From the NCBI GenBank assembly GCA_030684575.1, contig JAUXVD010000001.1, positions 1 to 61,984 on the forward strand: DNA of 61,984 nucleotides. The letters run 5' to 3'. The stretch's first letter is position 1. The number at the start of each line of letters is the position of its first letter. The translations under genes were made by a program, and so were the position numbers. The notes below the pieces were generated by a model. The model had not been told where the DNA came from. It saw only the letters and a list, made by a program, of their open reading frames with translations, and did not search any database. Shown here piece by piece: positions 1-8,758 of this stretch. Source of the stretch: Nitrospirota bacterium (GTDB lineage: Bacteria; Nitrospirota; Nitrospiria; Nitrospirales; Nitrospiraceae).

Positions 1-141
1 CAAACGAGAGCCGAGGCGAGAGCGGATATCTTTGATTACATCGAGCGCTGGCACAATCCCCGGCAGCGGCGGAGACTCGATCAACAGCAACAGGGGGAGC
101 AACTCTTAACTCAACCGTCCGTGGAAATGGGGTAGAACCCA
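1..141 (+). mobile_element. 3' end of an IS3-family insertion sequence (transposase C-terminus)
   Basis: Frame 1 is open from the window edge to a TAG at 133-135 and encodes the last 44 residues of an IS3-type OrfB transposase. The segment IFDYIERWHNPRQRRR is the familiar end of the rve integrase domain, and the protein finishes SVEMG. Directly after the stop, 129-141 reads GGGGTAGAACCCA, which looks like the right inverted-repeat tip (CCCA end). The rest of the element lies outside the window, so its completeness is unknown. It interrupts a minus-strand ORF at 142-316, so it inserted into an integron cassette. The exact IS boundary is inferred, because the left end cannot be compared. Confidence 0.75.
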
Positions 142-316
142 GAGCAATCAAGAAACCCAAAACCCATTTCCATTCTTTCTTGAGAAAGTTGATACACCAG
201 GAAACGGTTTGAGCTGTCCAATGCCTCTCGGTGTGAATGCCAATAATTGGCGAGGCATAAACTGTCACATCCCCCTCCCACCATTTCGCAACCGCCGATT
301 TAATTTTTCCTAACAT
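142..316 (-). pseudogene. Truncated integron-cassette ORF, interrupted by IS3 element
   Basis: From ATG at 316 the minus strand encodes about 58 natural-looking residues: MLGKIKSAVAKWWEGD at the start, an IGIHTERHW segment, then a hydrophobic stretch (WKWVLGFLIAL) that looks like the start of a C-terminal membrane anchor. At about 141 the sequence runs into the IS3 end, so the original C-terminus is lost. The ATG sits 13 bp after the end of the attC site, the compact spacing usual for the next cassette in an array. The function is unknown. It resembles small single-anchor membrane proteins in general layout only. Confidence 0.55.
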
Positions 317-329
317 ACACCACCCAAAG

Positions 330-396
330 CTCTAACGGCCCGGTTCAGGCGCAGCGGCGCGTTAGCGCCGACGTCGCATGGAACCCGTTGTTAGGT
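330..396 (-). other. Integron attC recombination site
   Basis: Read on the minus strand, the 67-bp site begins ACCTAAC (R'' box, RYYYAAC) and ends GTTAGAG (R' box, GTTRRR, but with G instead of the usual final pyrimidine). Inside these are complementary boxes GGTTC and GAACC (plus-strand 342-346 and 381-385) and a terminal GC-rich hairpin, CGGCGC/GCGCCG around GTTA. This nested near-palindrome is the standard attC layout. The stop codon of the upstream ORF (391-393) lies inside the R'' box, typical of gene cassettes. No integrase gene is visible in the window. Confidence 0.85.
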
Positions 397-768
397 GCGC
401 TCCTTGAATGAGTTTCTCATTTCTGCCCAATCTTCTTCCGTAAGTCCCTTAAAGAATTCATTTGCTTCGGCAATAATCTTCTCTGTGTCTCCAGCGGTCC
501 GTTCTAGGACTTCAAAGAAATCATCTCGAACCGGGGGACAGCTAATAAGTTCACTCTTACTTGGGAGCATTGCAGCCAACTCCTTTGTCTTGTCTACTAT
601 TTTCTCGATCTCCGCACGATTGTGTATACTCCCAGACTGCGATTTATCTAACTTGATCTCTGCCATCTGAAGATATTGATCTATTGCATGCGACAGATTT
701 CTCAGCCGCCTCTTGTACTTATTATGAATCGAAACCTTCCTATTCTTTGGCTCGCCATTAAAATCCAT
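391..768 (-). CDS. Hypothetical gene-cassette protein
   Basis: 125-residue hydrophilic protein of unknown function, rich in Lys and Glu and probably mostly helical. I place the start at ATG 768 because AGGAG sits 8 bases upstream; the in-frame ATG at 774 would leave only 2 bases. Its TAA stop overlaps the R'' box of the attC site, so it is almost certainly a mobile integron cassette ORF. It has no signal peptide, membrane segment or motif that I recognise. The 270 bp upstream hold no other clear attC; a CCCTAAC near 954-960 is too weak to call a cassette boundary. Confidence 0.6.
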   Translation of the reverse strand: MDFNGEPKNRKVSIHNKYKRRLRNLSHAIDQYLQMAEIKLDKSQSGSIHNRAEIEKIVDKTKELAAMLPSKSELISCPPVRDDFFEVLERTAGDTEKIIAEANEFFKGLTEEDWAEMRNSFKERT

Positions 769-1042
769 AACCATCGCTCCTAATTGAGCACTTCGCTATA
801 ATTCGACGTCCGAATCATTTCGGCAAAACCAGCAGAAACTACCCGCTAATCCCAGGCCATGGGGAGGACAGACGATTGTGCGAGATGCTAATCAACATTG
901 CTTTCGGCGGGATTACCAGGAGCGCCAGCCAGCGTGTTAGCCGTCATCCCATGCACCCTAACATAAATCGCCAACTCCACTGAGCAGCCACGACTGAGGG
1001 CCAATTTTCGGCTCACACATTGCCTGAGCCCAAGCCGGGACT

Positions 1043-1996
1043 TCACAGCTCTGTGATTCGCTTCGCCAGATCGATCAGCATTCCTTCTCGCAACCCTAGA
1101 TCACTAACGAGCACCTCCGACATCCCTAGCGTCTCCATGATCGTTCGGATGATGATGGCTCCAGCGGCGATGACTTCTTCTCGGCCTTTTTCTAGGCCTG
1201 GTAGACCGATACGGTCTGATTTCTTGCGGCTCAAGAGCGTCTGTTCGAGTTCTTGAATGGTGTCGAGCTGCAGTCTGTAGTTATGGATTCTGGCTGGTTC
1301 GTAGGTGGGAAGTTTCTGAGCCATGGCGGCTAAGCTGGTGATCGTTCCAGCCGTGCCGACGAAGGTGGCCGTTCGATAGCCATCCATGCCGATGACTGCT
1401 GCTTTCGTTTCGCTTGCGACCCACTCGCGCGCCTGGCGCAGCTCCTCCTCGGTCGGCGGATCATGACGTAAGAGCCTCTCACAGAGACGGACGACGCCGA
1501 TATCGATCGAACGCACGACCGGATTCTGGCCTGGCCGATCCAGGATAAACTCGGTGCTACCGCCGCCGATGTCGAGGGCCAGCACATCGGTCACACCAGG
1601 GGGCAAGCCTGAGCTGATACCCAGCAGCGTCCGTCTGGCTTCCTCGTCACCTGAAATCAGCTCGACCTCAAAGCCTGTCTCGCGCTTTACCCTATCAAGA
1701 AACTCGTCACGATTAGCTGCATCACGGACGGCGCTCGTCGCCACGACCGCTGTGGCATCGACATGAGCTGCGTCGATCAGCTCCCGCCATTCCCTCAAGC
1801 ACTGGACTACCCGATCCATCGCTGACAGGCTCAGTCGTTTGGTCTGATCGACGCCCTCGCCCAGCCGCAGAATTCGTCGCTCCGATCGGACTTCTAGCAG
1901 ACGCCCGCCTGGAGGGAGATCTGCAATCAGCAGACGACAAGTAAGTGTGCCGATGTCCACACCGGCAAGACGCATCGTGTGTGGCGAATCCGTCAT
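1043..1996 (-). CDS. ppx: Ppx/GppA family exopolyphosphatase
   Basis: 317-residue member of the Ppx/GppA phosphatase family (ASKHA fold), which releases phosphate from polyphosphate and/or hydrolyses pppGpp. The N-terminal phosphate-binding motif GVDIGTLTCR and the second motif LALDIGGGSTEFIL (about residues 140-153) are present, as is GTAGT near residue 215. The length fits the short two-domain Ppx forms without the C-terminal HD-like extension. Its ATG overlaps the stop of the upstream coiled-coil gene by 4 bp (ATGA), so the two are translationally coupled. Substrate preference, polyphosphate or pppGpp, cannot be read from sequence. Confidence 0.88.
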   Translation of the reverse strand: MTDSPHTMRLAGVDIGTLTCRLLIADLPPGGRLLEVRSERRILRLGEGVDQTKRLSLSAMDRVVQCLREWRELIDAAHVDATAVVATSAVRDAANRDEFLDRVKRETGFEVELISGDEEARRTLLGISSGLPPGVTDVLALDIGGGSTEFILDRPGQNPVVRSIDIGVVRLCERLLRHDPPTEEELRQAREWVASETKAAVIGMDGYRTATFVGTAGTITSLAAMAQKLPTYEPARIHNYRLQLDTIQELEQTLLSRKKSDRIGLPGLEKGREEVIAAGAIIIRTIMETLGMSEVLVSDLGLREGMLIDLAKRITEL

Positions 1997-2316
1997 AGGT
2001 CGATCCGAACCTCTGTCATCTCCGATTCGAGTTTCGCCCGCTCCTCTTTCAGCTCTTGAATCTCTTTGACGAGCCGGCCGATTTCCGCGTCGTACAGGAC
2101 CCGTTCAACCGGTTCGCCTCCTTCGCGCAGATTCACCGCTCGCTCACCGACATCCCGATGGAGTTCTGCTAATTTCTGATCGAGCTTGCGTATTTCGAGC
2201 CGGATACGCAGTAACTCCGTTTCTTCCAACGCGCGGTTCGCCACCTGCGCCGTGCCCAGACGCAACGTCGCGACCCCCGCCTTCAAATCATGCTTCAATC
2301 GCTGCAGTAAGCCCAT
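1993..2316 (-). CDS. Small coiled-coil protein upstream of ppx
   Basis: 107-residue charged protein dominated by heptad-like helix (LRIRLEIRKLDQKLAEL; later LVKEIQELKEERAKLESEM), probably a dimeric coiled coil. It has no signal peptide or enzymatic motif. It overlaps ppx by 4 bp and is likely co-expressed with it. I do not recognise a characterised family. The start at 2316 has no strong ribosome site but begins a plausible amphipathic helix. Confidence 0.6.
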   Translation of the reverse strand: MGLLQRLKHDLKAGVATLRLGTAQVANRALEETELLRIRLEIRKLDQKLAELHRDVGERAVNLREGGEPVERVLYDAEIGRLVKEIQELKEERAKLESEMTEVRIDL

Positions 2317-2328
2317 AACAACTCCAGG

Positions 2329-2407
2329 CTAGGGGCGAGGGGCAAAGGGCAATAGGCTGGAGGGGAATCGCTTCTATCCCCCTCGCCACTAGCCCCGCGC
2401 CTCTCGC
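2329..2407. repeat. CTAG/CTCGCC-rich palindromic repeat, copy 1
   Basis: Inverted arms GGCTAGGGGCGAGGGG and CCCCTCGCCACTAGCC flank a central segment in the gap between recG and the coiled-coil gene. The right side ends with CCTCTCGCC, shared with copies near 8208-8288 and 22350-22447. It has no coding potential. It could act as a 3'-end hairpin for recG on the minus strand, although there is no T-run. Confidence 0.55.
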
Positions 2408-2415
2408 CTTAAAGG

Positions 2416-4968
2416 TTAACTCACCGATCCCAAATCCAACTTCGCTTCCCATCGCCGCAGCATGGTCTCTCGCAAGGCACGATGCGTCACAGCCTTAAGC
2501 TGTGGGTCCTGCTTTAACAGGGCAAACGCTTCCTGCCGCGCCTGCTGGAGCAGCTCGACATCCCGCACCAGGTTCGCGGCGCGAAACTCCGGCATGCCCC
2601 ATTGCCTAAGTCCAAAGAACTCACCTGGCCCACGAATACGGAGATCTTCTTCGGCGATCACAAATCCATCGGTCGATCGCACGAGCGCGTCCAACCGCTC
2701 CTTGGCCACTGACGGCGGTTCGCCTGCTTCCTTGGGCTTCTTGGATCGAAAGAGCACCCCGCCCGAAGCCATCAACAGACAATAAGATTGATGTGCGCTT
2801 CGTCCGACTCGTCCGCGCAATTGGTGCAACTGTGCCAGCCCGAACCGCTCGGCATGTTCGATCATCATCACCGTGGCATTGGGCACATCGACTCCGACCT
2901 CCACCACCGTCGTCGCGACCAGGACCTGGATCTCCCCCTTCTTATACGAGGCCATGACCCGTTCCTTCTCGTCCGACTTCATTCGACCATGCAACAACCC
3001 GACGCGAAACCCGGCGAACTCATTCGCTTGTAACTGCGCAGCCCCTTGCATGGCCGCCTGCAGGTCGGTCTTTTCCGATTCTTCGACGAGCGGATACACG
3101 ACATAGGCCTGACGGCCGCTTCGTAATTCGTCGCGCAGAATCTGATAGGCCCTTCCTCGTTGGCTGTCGCTCAACAGGAACGTCCGCACCGGCTTTCGCC
3201 CTGGCGGCATCTGGTCGATCACCGAGACATCGAGGTCTCCATAGACCGTCATGGCCAGCGTACGTGGTATCGGCGTCGCGGTCAGCACCAGCACATCGGG
3301 CTTATAGCCCTTTTCCATGAGCGTCTTCCGTTGGAGCACACCGAATCGATGTTGTTCATCCACGACGACCAATCCCAGCTTCGCGAACGTGACGCCTTGC
3401 TGAATGACCGCATGGGTCCCGATCACGACCTGCGCGGTTCCGGAGGCCACCTGTTCACGCACGACTTTACGCGCCGCCGCACGGCCACCCCCGCTTACGA
3501 GCACCACAGAGAGTCCGAGGGGTTCCAGGAATCCCTTCATCGTTCGATAATGTTGTTCGGCGAGAATTTCCGTCGGGGCCATCAAGGCCGCCTGATAGCC
3601 AGACCCGCAAGCCAGCACCATCGCCTGCACCGCCACGATGGTTTTGCCGGACCCGACATCCCCCTGCACCAGGCGGTTCATCGGTTTGCTCGACGTCATG
3701 TCAGACAGGATCTCGCGATTCACCCGCTCTTGCGCCGCAGTCAACTGAAAGGGCAGCGCCCGATCCAGCTTCCCGAGGAGCGGAGTTTTCGAATTGAATG
3801 AAACCTGCTTGACCTCTTCCTTCATAACTTGTTTCCGCGAGGCCAAGGCGAGTTGGAGCACAAACAGTTCTTCAAACGCGAGACGTCGATGCGCCGGCGT
3901 GAGACCTCGATCGAGCTGTCCCCCATCTGTCCCTGGCTGAGGGAAATGCACATCCTGGATGGCTTGCTGAATGGGCGGCAATCGGTAGCGGGCACGCAGC
4001 GAGATCGGCAGCACCTCTTGCGCCTCGGCGATATGGGCATCCAACAGACTTTTCATGAGGACCCGCATCTGCCGGGAGGTCCAGCCCTTGGTTTCGTGGT
4101 AGACGGGAACGATTCGCCCCATATGCAGCGGCGCTTCGGATTCCGCGCCCACCACTTCGTATTGCGCGACCTCCATTTTCATCGCCACAAACCCCTGCGC
4201 CCCGGCTATCACCCGCCCAGTCAGCATGATACTCGTCCCAACGGTAAAGACCGGTTCGAGAAACGGCTGATTGAAGAACACCGCCTGGAGACGCCCGGTG
4301 GCATCCTCCACCACAATATCGAGGATGGAGAGGCGGCGACTGCGGGCCTTCTTCGCCTCGCTTCGGATGATCGTGCCGCAGATCGAGGCCTCCGCCCCTG
4401 GCACCAGTTGTCCGATCGGGGTCATGACCGAGCGATCTTCATACCGCCACGGTAATGTCCAGAAGGCATCCTCAATCGTGTCGATCCTGAATCGTTGCAG
4501 CAATGCGGTGCGCTTCGGGCCGACGCCCTTCACAAAACGGATAGGCTGTTCCCACCATGGTCGGGAGGGAATGTCATTCATCGCAGGCTCACGCATCGCA
4601 ATGGGATCCGGTTCGCCCCATGCTCTGGTTGGATCGCAGGCTGCCTTGCGCAACGTCCCGAGGAGGACCATGGCTTCCTGCAACCGGCGCTGCTGCTCCT
4701 CCGCCGGGAACCGCTCCTGGTCATCTTGAAACAACCCCCGGAGCTGAAGCAACGAGGCTTCCGTCGCACGAGGATAGACGTGATCGGAGAGGGCCTGCAT
4801 GACCTGTGAAGAGACAAAATGATTCAGGTTCTTGACGGTGGGGAGATGTGCAAAGGCATCGCGAGACGCGAACTCGATCGGACGCGCGACTCGGTCCAGC
4901 CATTGCTGAAACTGTTCAGGGGTTGTGGGCTCGGAAGAGCGCCGTATCACAATGGCGGATCGTAACAC
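2416..4968 (-). CDS. recG: ATP-dependent DNA helicase RecG
   Basis: 850-residue RecG, the superfamily 2 helicase that remodels stalled replication forks and Holliday junctions. After an extra N-terminal region of about 135 residues come the helix-hairpin entry to the wedge domain (IRFVKGVGPKRTALL), the OB-fold wedge, Walker A GDVGSGKT, the DEQH box in VVVDEQHRFGVLQR, ATPIPRTLA (motif III) and the helicase C-domain with QLRGRVGR. E. coli RecG is about 690 residues; N-terminal extensions are known in other phyla, for example Thermotoga. The start is a GTG at 4968 and lies only about 140 bp from the divergent gene at 5105, so they share a promoter region. Confidence 0.93.
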   Translation of the reverse strand: MLRSAIVIRRSSEPTTPEQFQQWLDRVARPIEFASRDAFAHLPTVKNLNHFVSSQVMQALSDHVYPRATEASLLQLRGLFQDDQERFPAEEQQRRLQEAMVLLGTLRKAACDPTRAWGEPDPIAMREPAMNDIPSRPWWEQPIRFVKGVGPKRTALLQRFRIDTIEDAFWTLPWRYEDRSVMTPIGQLVPGAEASICGTIIRSEAKKARSRRLSILDIVVEDATGRLQAVFFNQPFLEPVFTVGTSIMLTGRVIAGAQGFVAMKMEVAQYEVVGAESEAPLHMGRIVPVYHETKGWTSRQMRVLMKSLLDAHIAEAQEVLPISLRARYRLPPIQQAIQDVHFPQPGTDGGQLDRGLTPAHRRLAFEELFVLQLALASRKQVMKEEVKQVSFNSKTPLLGKLDRALPFQLTAAQERVNREILSDMTSSKPMNRLVQGDVGSGKTIVAVQAMVLACGSGYQAALMAPTEILAEQHYRTMKGFLEPLGLSVVLVSGGGRAAARKVVREQVASGTAQVVIGTHAVIQQGVTFAKLGLVVVDEQHRFGVLQRKTLMEKGYKPDVLVLTATPIPRTLAMTVYGDLDVSVIDQMPPGRKPVRTFLLSDSQRGRAYQILRDELRSGRQAYVVYPLVEESEKTDLQAAMQGAAQLQANEFAGFRVGLLHGRMKSDEKERVMASYKKGEIQVLVATTVVEVGVDVPNATVMMIEHAERFGLAQLHQLRGRVGRSAHQSYCLLMASGGVLFRSKKPKEAGEPPSVAKERLDALVRSTDGFVIAEEDLRIRGPGEFFGLRQWGMPEFRAANLVRDVELLQQARQEAFALLKQDPQLKAVTHRALRETMLRRWEAKLDLGSVS

Positions 4969-5104
4969 AGCCTCATCCCCGCCTCAACGAGCAGAACAAC
5001 CCACAGGTCGTTCAGCCTGCCCCCTGTCTCCCGCGCAATTTGGCGACATTTCTTTGCCTCCCTTCACTAGGGTGCTACATTGGAGGTCATCCACAGAGGT
5101 CTTC

Positions 5105-6535
5105 ATGTACCGTCGTAATATCGGTCACATTTTGTATCCCATCGCCTGCCTTCTGGGACTGTTCATCGTCTATCAAGCCTGGTTCAAACCGACCTACCTC
5201 ATGACGCCGCCACCCAGCCAGCCTGAGACTGTCGTGGAACGGACCACGGAGGCGCCGCCAGAACCGCACTACACAGGTCCCGCCGAACCGGAACAAAAAC
5301 AGACCCGTCTGATCGATCCCTCGGTGGTCCCGGACACGACACATCATGAACTCTTAGAAACGATTCGCGACGAAATCGAAAGAGGAAACATCAAGTCTGC
5401 GGAAACCAAACTCGCCGAGCTGCCTCCGGCTGTCTTATCAGGAGAGAAGACCCGCCCCTACGTGGCCGTGCTCTGGAACAATCTCGGCATTCAACTTGAA
5501 AAGGCCGGCGGGACCTCCGCCTCGGTCTATGCATTCAGAAGGGCCTCGACGTTGGACGATAAAAACCCGACCGTGCATCTCAACCTCGCCCATGCCTTCT
5601 GGGAGCTGCGCGATCCGGCCATGACGCAGAGCTTTCTGGAAAAGCTGGTGGCCCTGGCTCCGAACGAGGCCTTCCCTCATCTGGCCTTAGCCGAACTCTT
5701 TCAGGAACGGGACCGACTCGGTGAGGCCGCCCGCCACCTCGACCAGGCTACCGCCCGCGCAGGCAAAGATCCCGCCGTCCAATCCTATCTGAAAACCGTC
5801 ACGGCCAAAGTCCGCCGAACCGAAAAGAGCGATGCGCGGCTCACCAGCCGGGACAGCACCCACTTTACCGTCAAATTCGACGGGGAAGCCGATCAGGCAA
5901 CCTGGGTCGCCGTGCTGGAAATCCTGGAAGAGGCCTATCGAGAGATCGGACAACGATTCGGACATTTCCCGTCAAAGCCCATCGTCGTCGTCCTGCATGC
6001 TCACGGCACATTCCAATCGGAAACCGGCAGTCCGGCCTGGGCCGATGGACTCTTCGACCCTGTGCTCGGGCGCATCCAAATTCCTACGCAGAACGCCTTG
6101 GTAGACCGTGCCTGGCTCAAGCGGGTGCTGCGGCACGAGTTCGTCCATGCGCTGCTGCACGACCAACAAGGCCCAGCCAGCAGCGCCTTCCCGACCTGGC
6201 TCAATGAGGGGTTAGCGATGGATTTGTCCGAGGATCGCTGGTCGGATCTCGACCGGATGATGAAGCAGGACCATGAGTTGCTTCCTCTGCCTTCCCTAGA
6301 AGGGGCATGGGGAGCATTACCCGCTGAAACCGTCGCCCTCGCGTACCTGGAAGCCAACTCGGCCGTCCGTTATCTCATCGATCGCTTCGGCATGCACCAA
6401 GTACATGGCCTGCTCTCACATCTCAAAGCCGGGCAGGCGCTCTCTGCCGCGATGCAATCGCAGTTATCGCTGTCGTATGAGCAATTCCAGTCTCGGTGGC
6501 TTGATCAGTTACAGGTGCAGGTGAAAAAGAGCTAG
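5105..6535 (+). CDS. Membrane-anchored TPR protein with MA-type zinc metallopeptidase domain
   Basis: 476 residues. One N-terminal membrane segment (IGHILYPIACLLGLFIVY) is followed by a proline-rich linker, a helical TPR-like region (residues ~70-260) and a C-terminal peptidase-MA-like domain. That domain has the zinc motif HEFVH (in RHEFVHALLHD) and downstream WLNEGLAM, whose Glu fits the third ligand of gluzincins. I chose ATG 5105 with upstream AGAGG; a longer frame from 4925 would cover the recG promoter and lacks a sensible N-terminus. It is probably exported with the domain outside the cytoplasm. The substrate is unknown. Confidence 0.7.
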   Translation: MYRRNIGHILYPIACLLGLFIVYQAWFKPTYLMTPPPSQPETVVERTTEAPPEPHYTGPAEPEQKQTRLIDPSVVPDTTHHELLETIRDEIERGNIKSAETKLAELPPAVLSGEKTRPYVAVLWNNLGIQLEKAGGTSASVYAFRRASTLDDKNPTVHLNLAHAFWELRDPAMTQSFLEKLVALAPNEAFPHLALAELFQERDRLGEAARHLDQATARAGKDPAVQSYLKTVTAKVRRTEKSDARLTSRDSTHFTVKFDGEADQATWVAVLEILEEAYREIGQRFGHFPSKPIVVVLHAHGTFQSETGSPAWADGLFDPVLGRIQIPTQNALVDRAWLKRVLRHEFVHALLHDQQGPASSAFPTWLNEGLAMDLSEDRWSDLDRMMKQDHELLPLPSLEGAWGALPAETVALAYLEANSAVRYLIDRFGMHQVHGLLSHLKAGQALSAAMQSQLSLSYEQFQSRWLDQLQVQVKKS

Positions 6536-6631
6536 CAGAAAAACGCTGTACGGTGCGCGATGCGCGATGAAGAAAAAATTATTGTCGCTTCAGAATGTGG
6601 CTCCCGGTAGGTTACACCCTCTCCTTCCTCT

Positions 6632-7552
6632 CTAAATCGCTTCCTCGATCACGTCCTTGGGCACTGCACTATGCCAGGCAGGCAGAGTCTCGGCAGCATC
6701 ATCCTGCCTCACTGCGACTTCAGTCTCCTCCTCGCCCGGCTCGATCGTATCTTCCCACAACAGCTTCCGGCTTCCATCATCGAACATCCTGATGCGAAAC
6801 TCGATCTGTTGAGCAGGAACCGAGAACCCTTCTGTCTGACCGACGACCGCCCTGCCGATACGTTCTGCGCGAGCGAGCGCTCCCGAACCCGCTGAAAAAT
6901 GATCGGTCCATACCAATTGTCCGCTTGCTGAATCGACCGCACGAAGGAAAAACTGGGGTTGCCCATCGATCGCGCCACGGCTTCGGATCTGAGTCACCAG
7001 CGCCTGCGGCGCAAGATGGGCCACGACCCGGTGCGTGAAATCCGACTCGTGATTGCTGACGTTGAGATTGAGGAGACCTTCCCAGAGAAACTTCCCCGTG
7101 GCCGCGTCATAGACACGAAGCGAGAAGGTTGATAGACCGTCTACACCCGGGCCGACTCCTCCCGCAAAAATCCGCTCACGCGGTTGACCGGCCGCTGACG
7201 TGGCATCCTCTCGCACGTTCAGTTCGTACGTGTCCTCGGTCAATACCGTACCAGTCTCAGCATCGTACGTTTTGACGGTAATCGAGGAGGCCTCGGCATT
7301 CTCATAGCCAACCCCAGCCGCCACGATTTTTCTCACTTTCGCAGGAACGAGAGACGGCAGCTCTGCGGACCAGGAAGTGAGTGGAACGCCGGAACTGAAA
7401 CTGGCCCCGACGACCAATGCGACGTACAAGGCCTTCCTCCTCCGCCCACCGGTCTGCCGCTCCTGATAGACCGGGGCTAACTCACGCCGGATCGGCCTGA
7501 ACCATTCGCTCATTTCCTGTATCGTCTGAGATAGCCACTGCATCATCGTCAT
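6632..7552 (-). CDS. Hypothetical secreted or anchored beta-rich protein
   Basis: 306 residues from ATG 7552, chosen because AGGGGGA precedes it; the frame is open further upstream to 7681. After a charged N-terminal stretch of about 45 residues there is a hydrophobic segment (ALYVALVVGASFSSGVPLTSW) ending in an Ala/Ser-rich possible cleavage or anchor site. The rest is repetitive beta-like sequence with recurrent units such as VKTYDAETGTVLTED, LRVYDAATGKFLWEG and LRAVDSASGQLVWTD. These repeats (xVxDAxTGxxLWE) recall beta-propeller or beta-sandwich blades of about 50-60 residues. The family and function are not recognised. Confidence 0.6.
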   Translation of the reverse strand: MTMMQWLSQTIQEMSEWFRPIRRELAPVYQERQTGGRRRKALYVALVVGASFSSGVPLTSWSAELPSLVPAKVRKIVAAGVGYENAEASSITVKTYDAETGTVLTEDTYELNVREDATSAAGQPRERIFAGGVGPGVDGLSTFSLRVYDAATGKFLWEGLLNLNVSNHESDFTHRVVAHLAPQALVTQIRSRGAIDGQPQFFLRAVDSASGQLVWTDHFSAGSGALARAERIGRAVVGQTEGFSVPAQQIEFRIRMFDDGSRKLLWEDTIEPGEEETEVAVRQDDAAETLPAWHSAVPKDVIEEAI

Positions 7553-7723
7553 GTGCTGGTCCCCCTTGCTTGTGCTGGAGTCTCGCATTGACGGCCTTCG
7601 GGGTAAATTCCCCACTGTGGGAGGAACCCCCTCCGAAAGGGGGGAGACGGACAGGCTCACCGCGTTGGATAGGGGGAACATGCGAGGAGGAATATGCCGG
7701 TGATACGGGGGTTCTTTAGCCGA

Positions 7724-8140
7724 TTAACGAGGTTTACCTGTGCCCTTGGCCAGAGGTACCTTACCAAAGACCGCGTACCGGCATCGGGCCACACACCAAT
7801 ACAACAGATAGCCGATGGGCTTGACCAACGGAATACTGAAGAGACCTGACAATAGGCGGCCTCCCTTGAGGCCCGACAGGAGGGCCAGAAAGGCATCGAG
7901 CCCACTGGCAATCTCCCCATCAGAACGAATCAGAAAAGCGACGTCTGGGCGCCCAGGCCGATAGCCGACACCCAATGCCTGCTTAGCCTCTTCGCTCTGA
8001 TACGGAACCATCCTGATCGGAGTAGCATCCACCTGCGTCTCCAGCCGTTCGAGCCCCTTCTTGGCAGTGACACAGAGGCGGCATTCGCCGTCGTAGATCA
8101 GCAGACAGACTTGCGGCGCGTTATCAGATGGATCTGCCAT
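7724..8140 (-). CDS. DCC-family (DUF393) thiol-disulfide oxidoreductase-like protein
   Basis: 138 residues. The family motif YDGECRLC near residue 16 carries the CxxC pair that gives the DCC1-like family its thioredoxin-related character, and the C-terminal half contains the usual hydrophobic helix and a CVARCRYAVFG end. Members are predicted redox proteins of uncertain substrate. It lies alone between two hypothetical genes and is separated from the next one by a palindromic repeat. Confidence 0.8.
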   Translation of the reverse strand: MADPSDNAPQVCLLIYDGECRLCVTAKKGLERLETQVDATPIRMVPYQSEEAKQALGVGYRPGRPDVAFLIRSDGEIASGLDAFLALLSGLKGGRLLSGLFSIPLVKPIGYLLYWCVARCRYAVFGKVPLAKGTGKPR

Positions 8141-8207
8141 CGTCTATCCCCACGGTCGCTCATCAGCGGTTCAGCGTGAAATCATGCCAATCGCCCCAGC
8201 AAGTGGC

Positions 8208-8288
8208 GCGAGGCTAGTGGCGAGCCGGAGGCGTCATGCTTTCGACGTAACGGCTTCGCCCCTAGCCTCTGGCCCCTTACCTCTCGCC
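8208..8288. repeat. CTAG/CTCGCC-rich palindromic repeat, copy 2
   Basis: Arms GAGGCTAGTGGCGAGCC and GGCTTCGCCCCTAGCCTC surround a central TCATGCTTTCGACG. The right flank ends TACCTCTCGCC like copies 1 and 3. It lies between the DCC protein gene and the small membrane protein gene, which start divergently. Confidence 0.55.
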
Positions 8289-8341
8289 AGAATGACGGAG
8301 TCCTGTTGCTGTACGGAGTAGACCACAGGTATCATCTCTTT

Positions 8342-8758
8342 ATGCGCCATACCTGGACGATCATCGGTCTACTCGCGGTGCTCTGCCTCATTGGAGCCCA
8401 GACCACCCAGCTCACACCCGCTGCGACTCCGGCTGGCCGAATCGCATGGATGCTCTACCTGGTCGTCTGTCCTCTCACCCTCGCGGGACTCGTCTGGATT
8501 GGATGGACCTGGACCGCCATGGCCTGCGTCATCTATGGAACGGTGGGATTGGCCTTGGATCTTGCGACAGTCACGAGCATCCTGGGAGGACAGGCCGAAA
8601 TTGGCACCCTGCTGTTCTTCAGCGTGATGAGCGGCGGCGCAAACTTGTCGCTGATTGTGTTCGGCGGACGCGCCTTTTTACAGGCATTCCAGGAGACCGA
8701 GCTTCCAGGATCCCATCCTCCCAGTCCTCCGTCCCCTTCTTCATCCGCACAGTCTTGA
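8342..8758 (+). CDS. Small integral membrane protein, unknown function
   Basis: 138 residues with about four hydrophobic segments (WTIIGLLAVLCLIGA; IAWMLYLVVCPLTLAGLVWIG; AMACVIYGTVGLALDLA; IGTLLFFSVMSGGANLSLIV) and a Pro/Ser-rich tail. I set the start at ATG 8342, since the upstream TTG extension is hydrophilic and unsupported. Its last 140 bp overlap the convergent methyltransferase gene, so either the Pro/Ser-rich tail is an artefact of overlap or the two really share sequence. No family recognised. Confidence 0.5.
   Translation: MRHTWTIIGLLAVLCLIGAQTTQLTPAATPAGRIAWMLYLVVCPLTLAGLVWIGWTWTAMACVIYGTVGLALDLATVTSILGGQAEIGTLLFFSVMSGGANLSLIVFGGRAFLQAFQETELPGSHPPSPPSPSSSAQS

Noticed and set aside
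954-960. Possible attI or second attC boundary (CCCTAAC)
   Set aside because: Only one box, no complementary partner boxes and no integrase gene near by.
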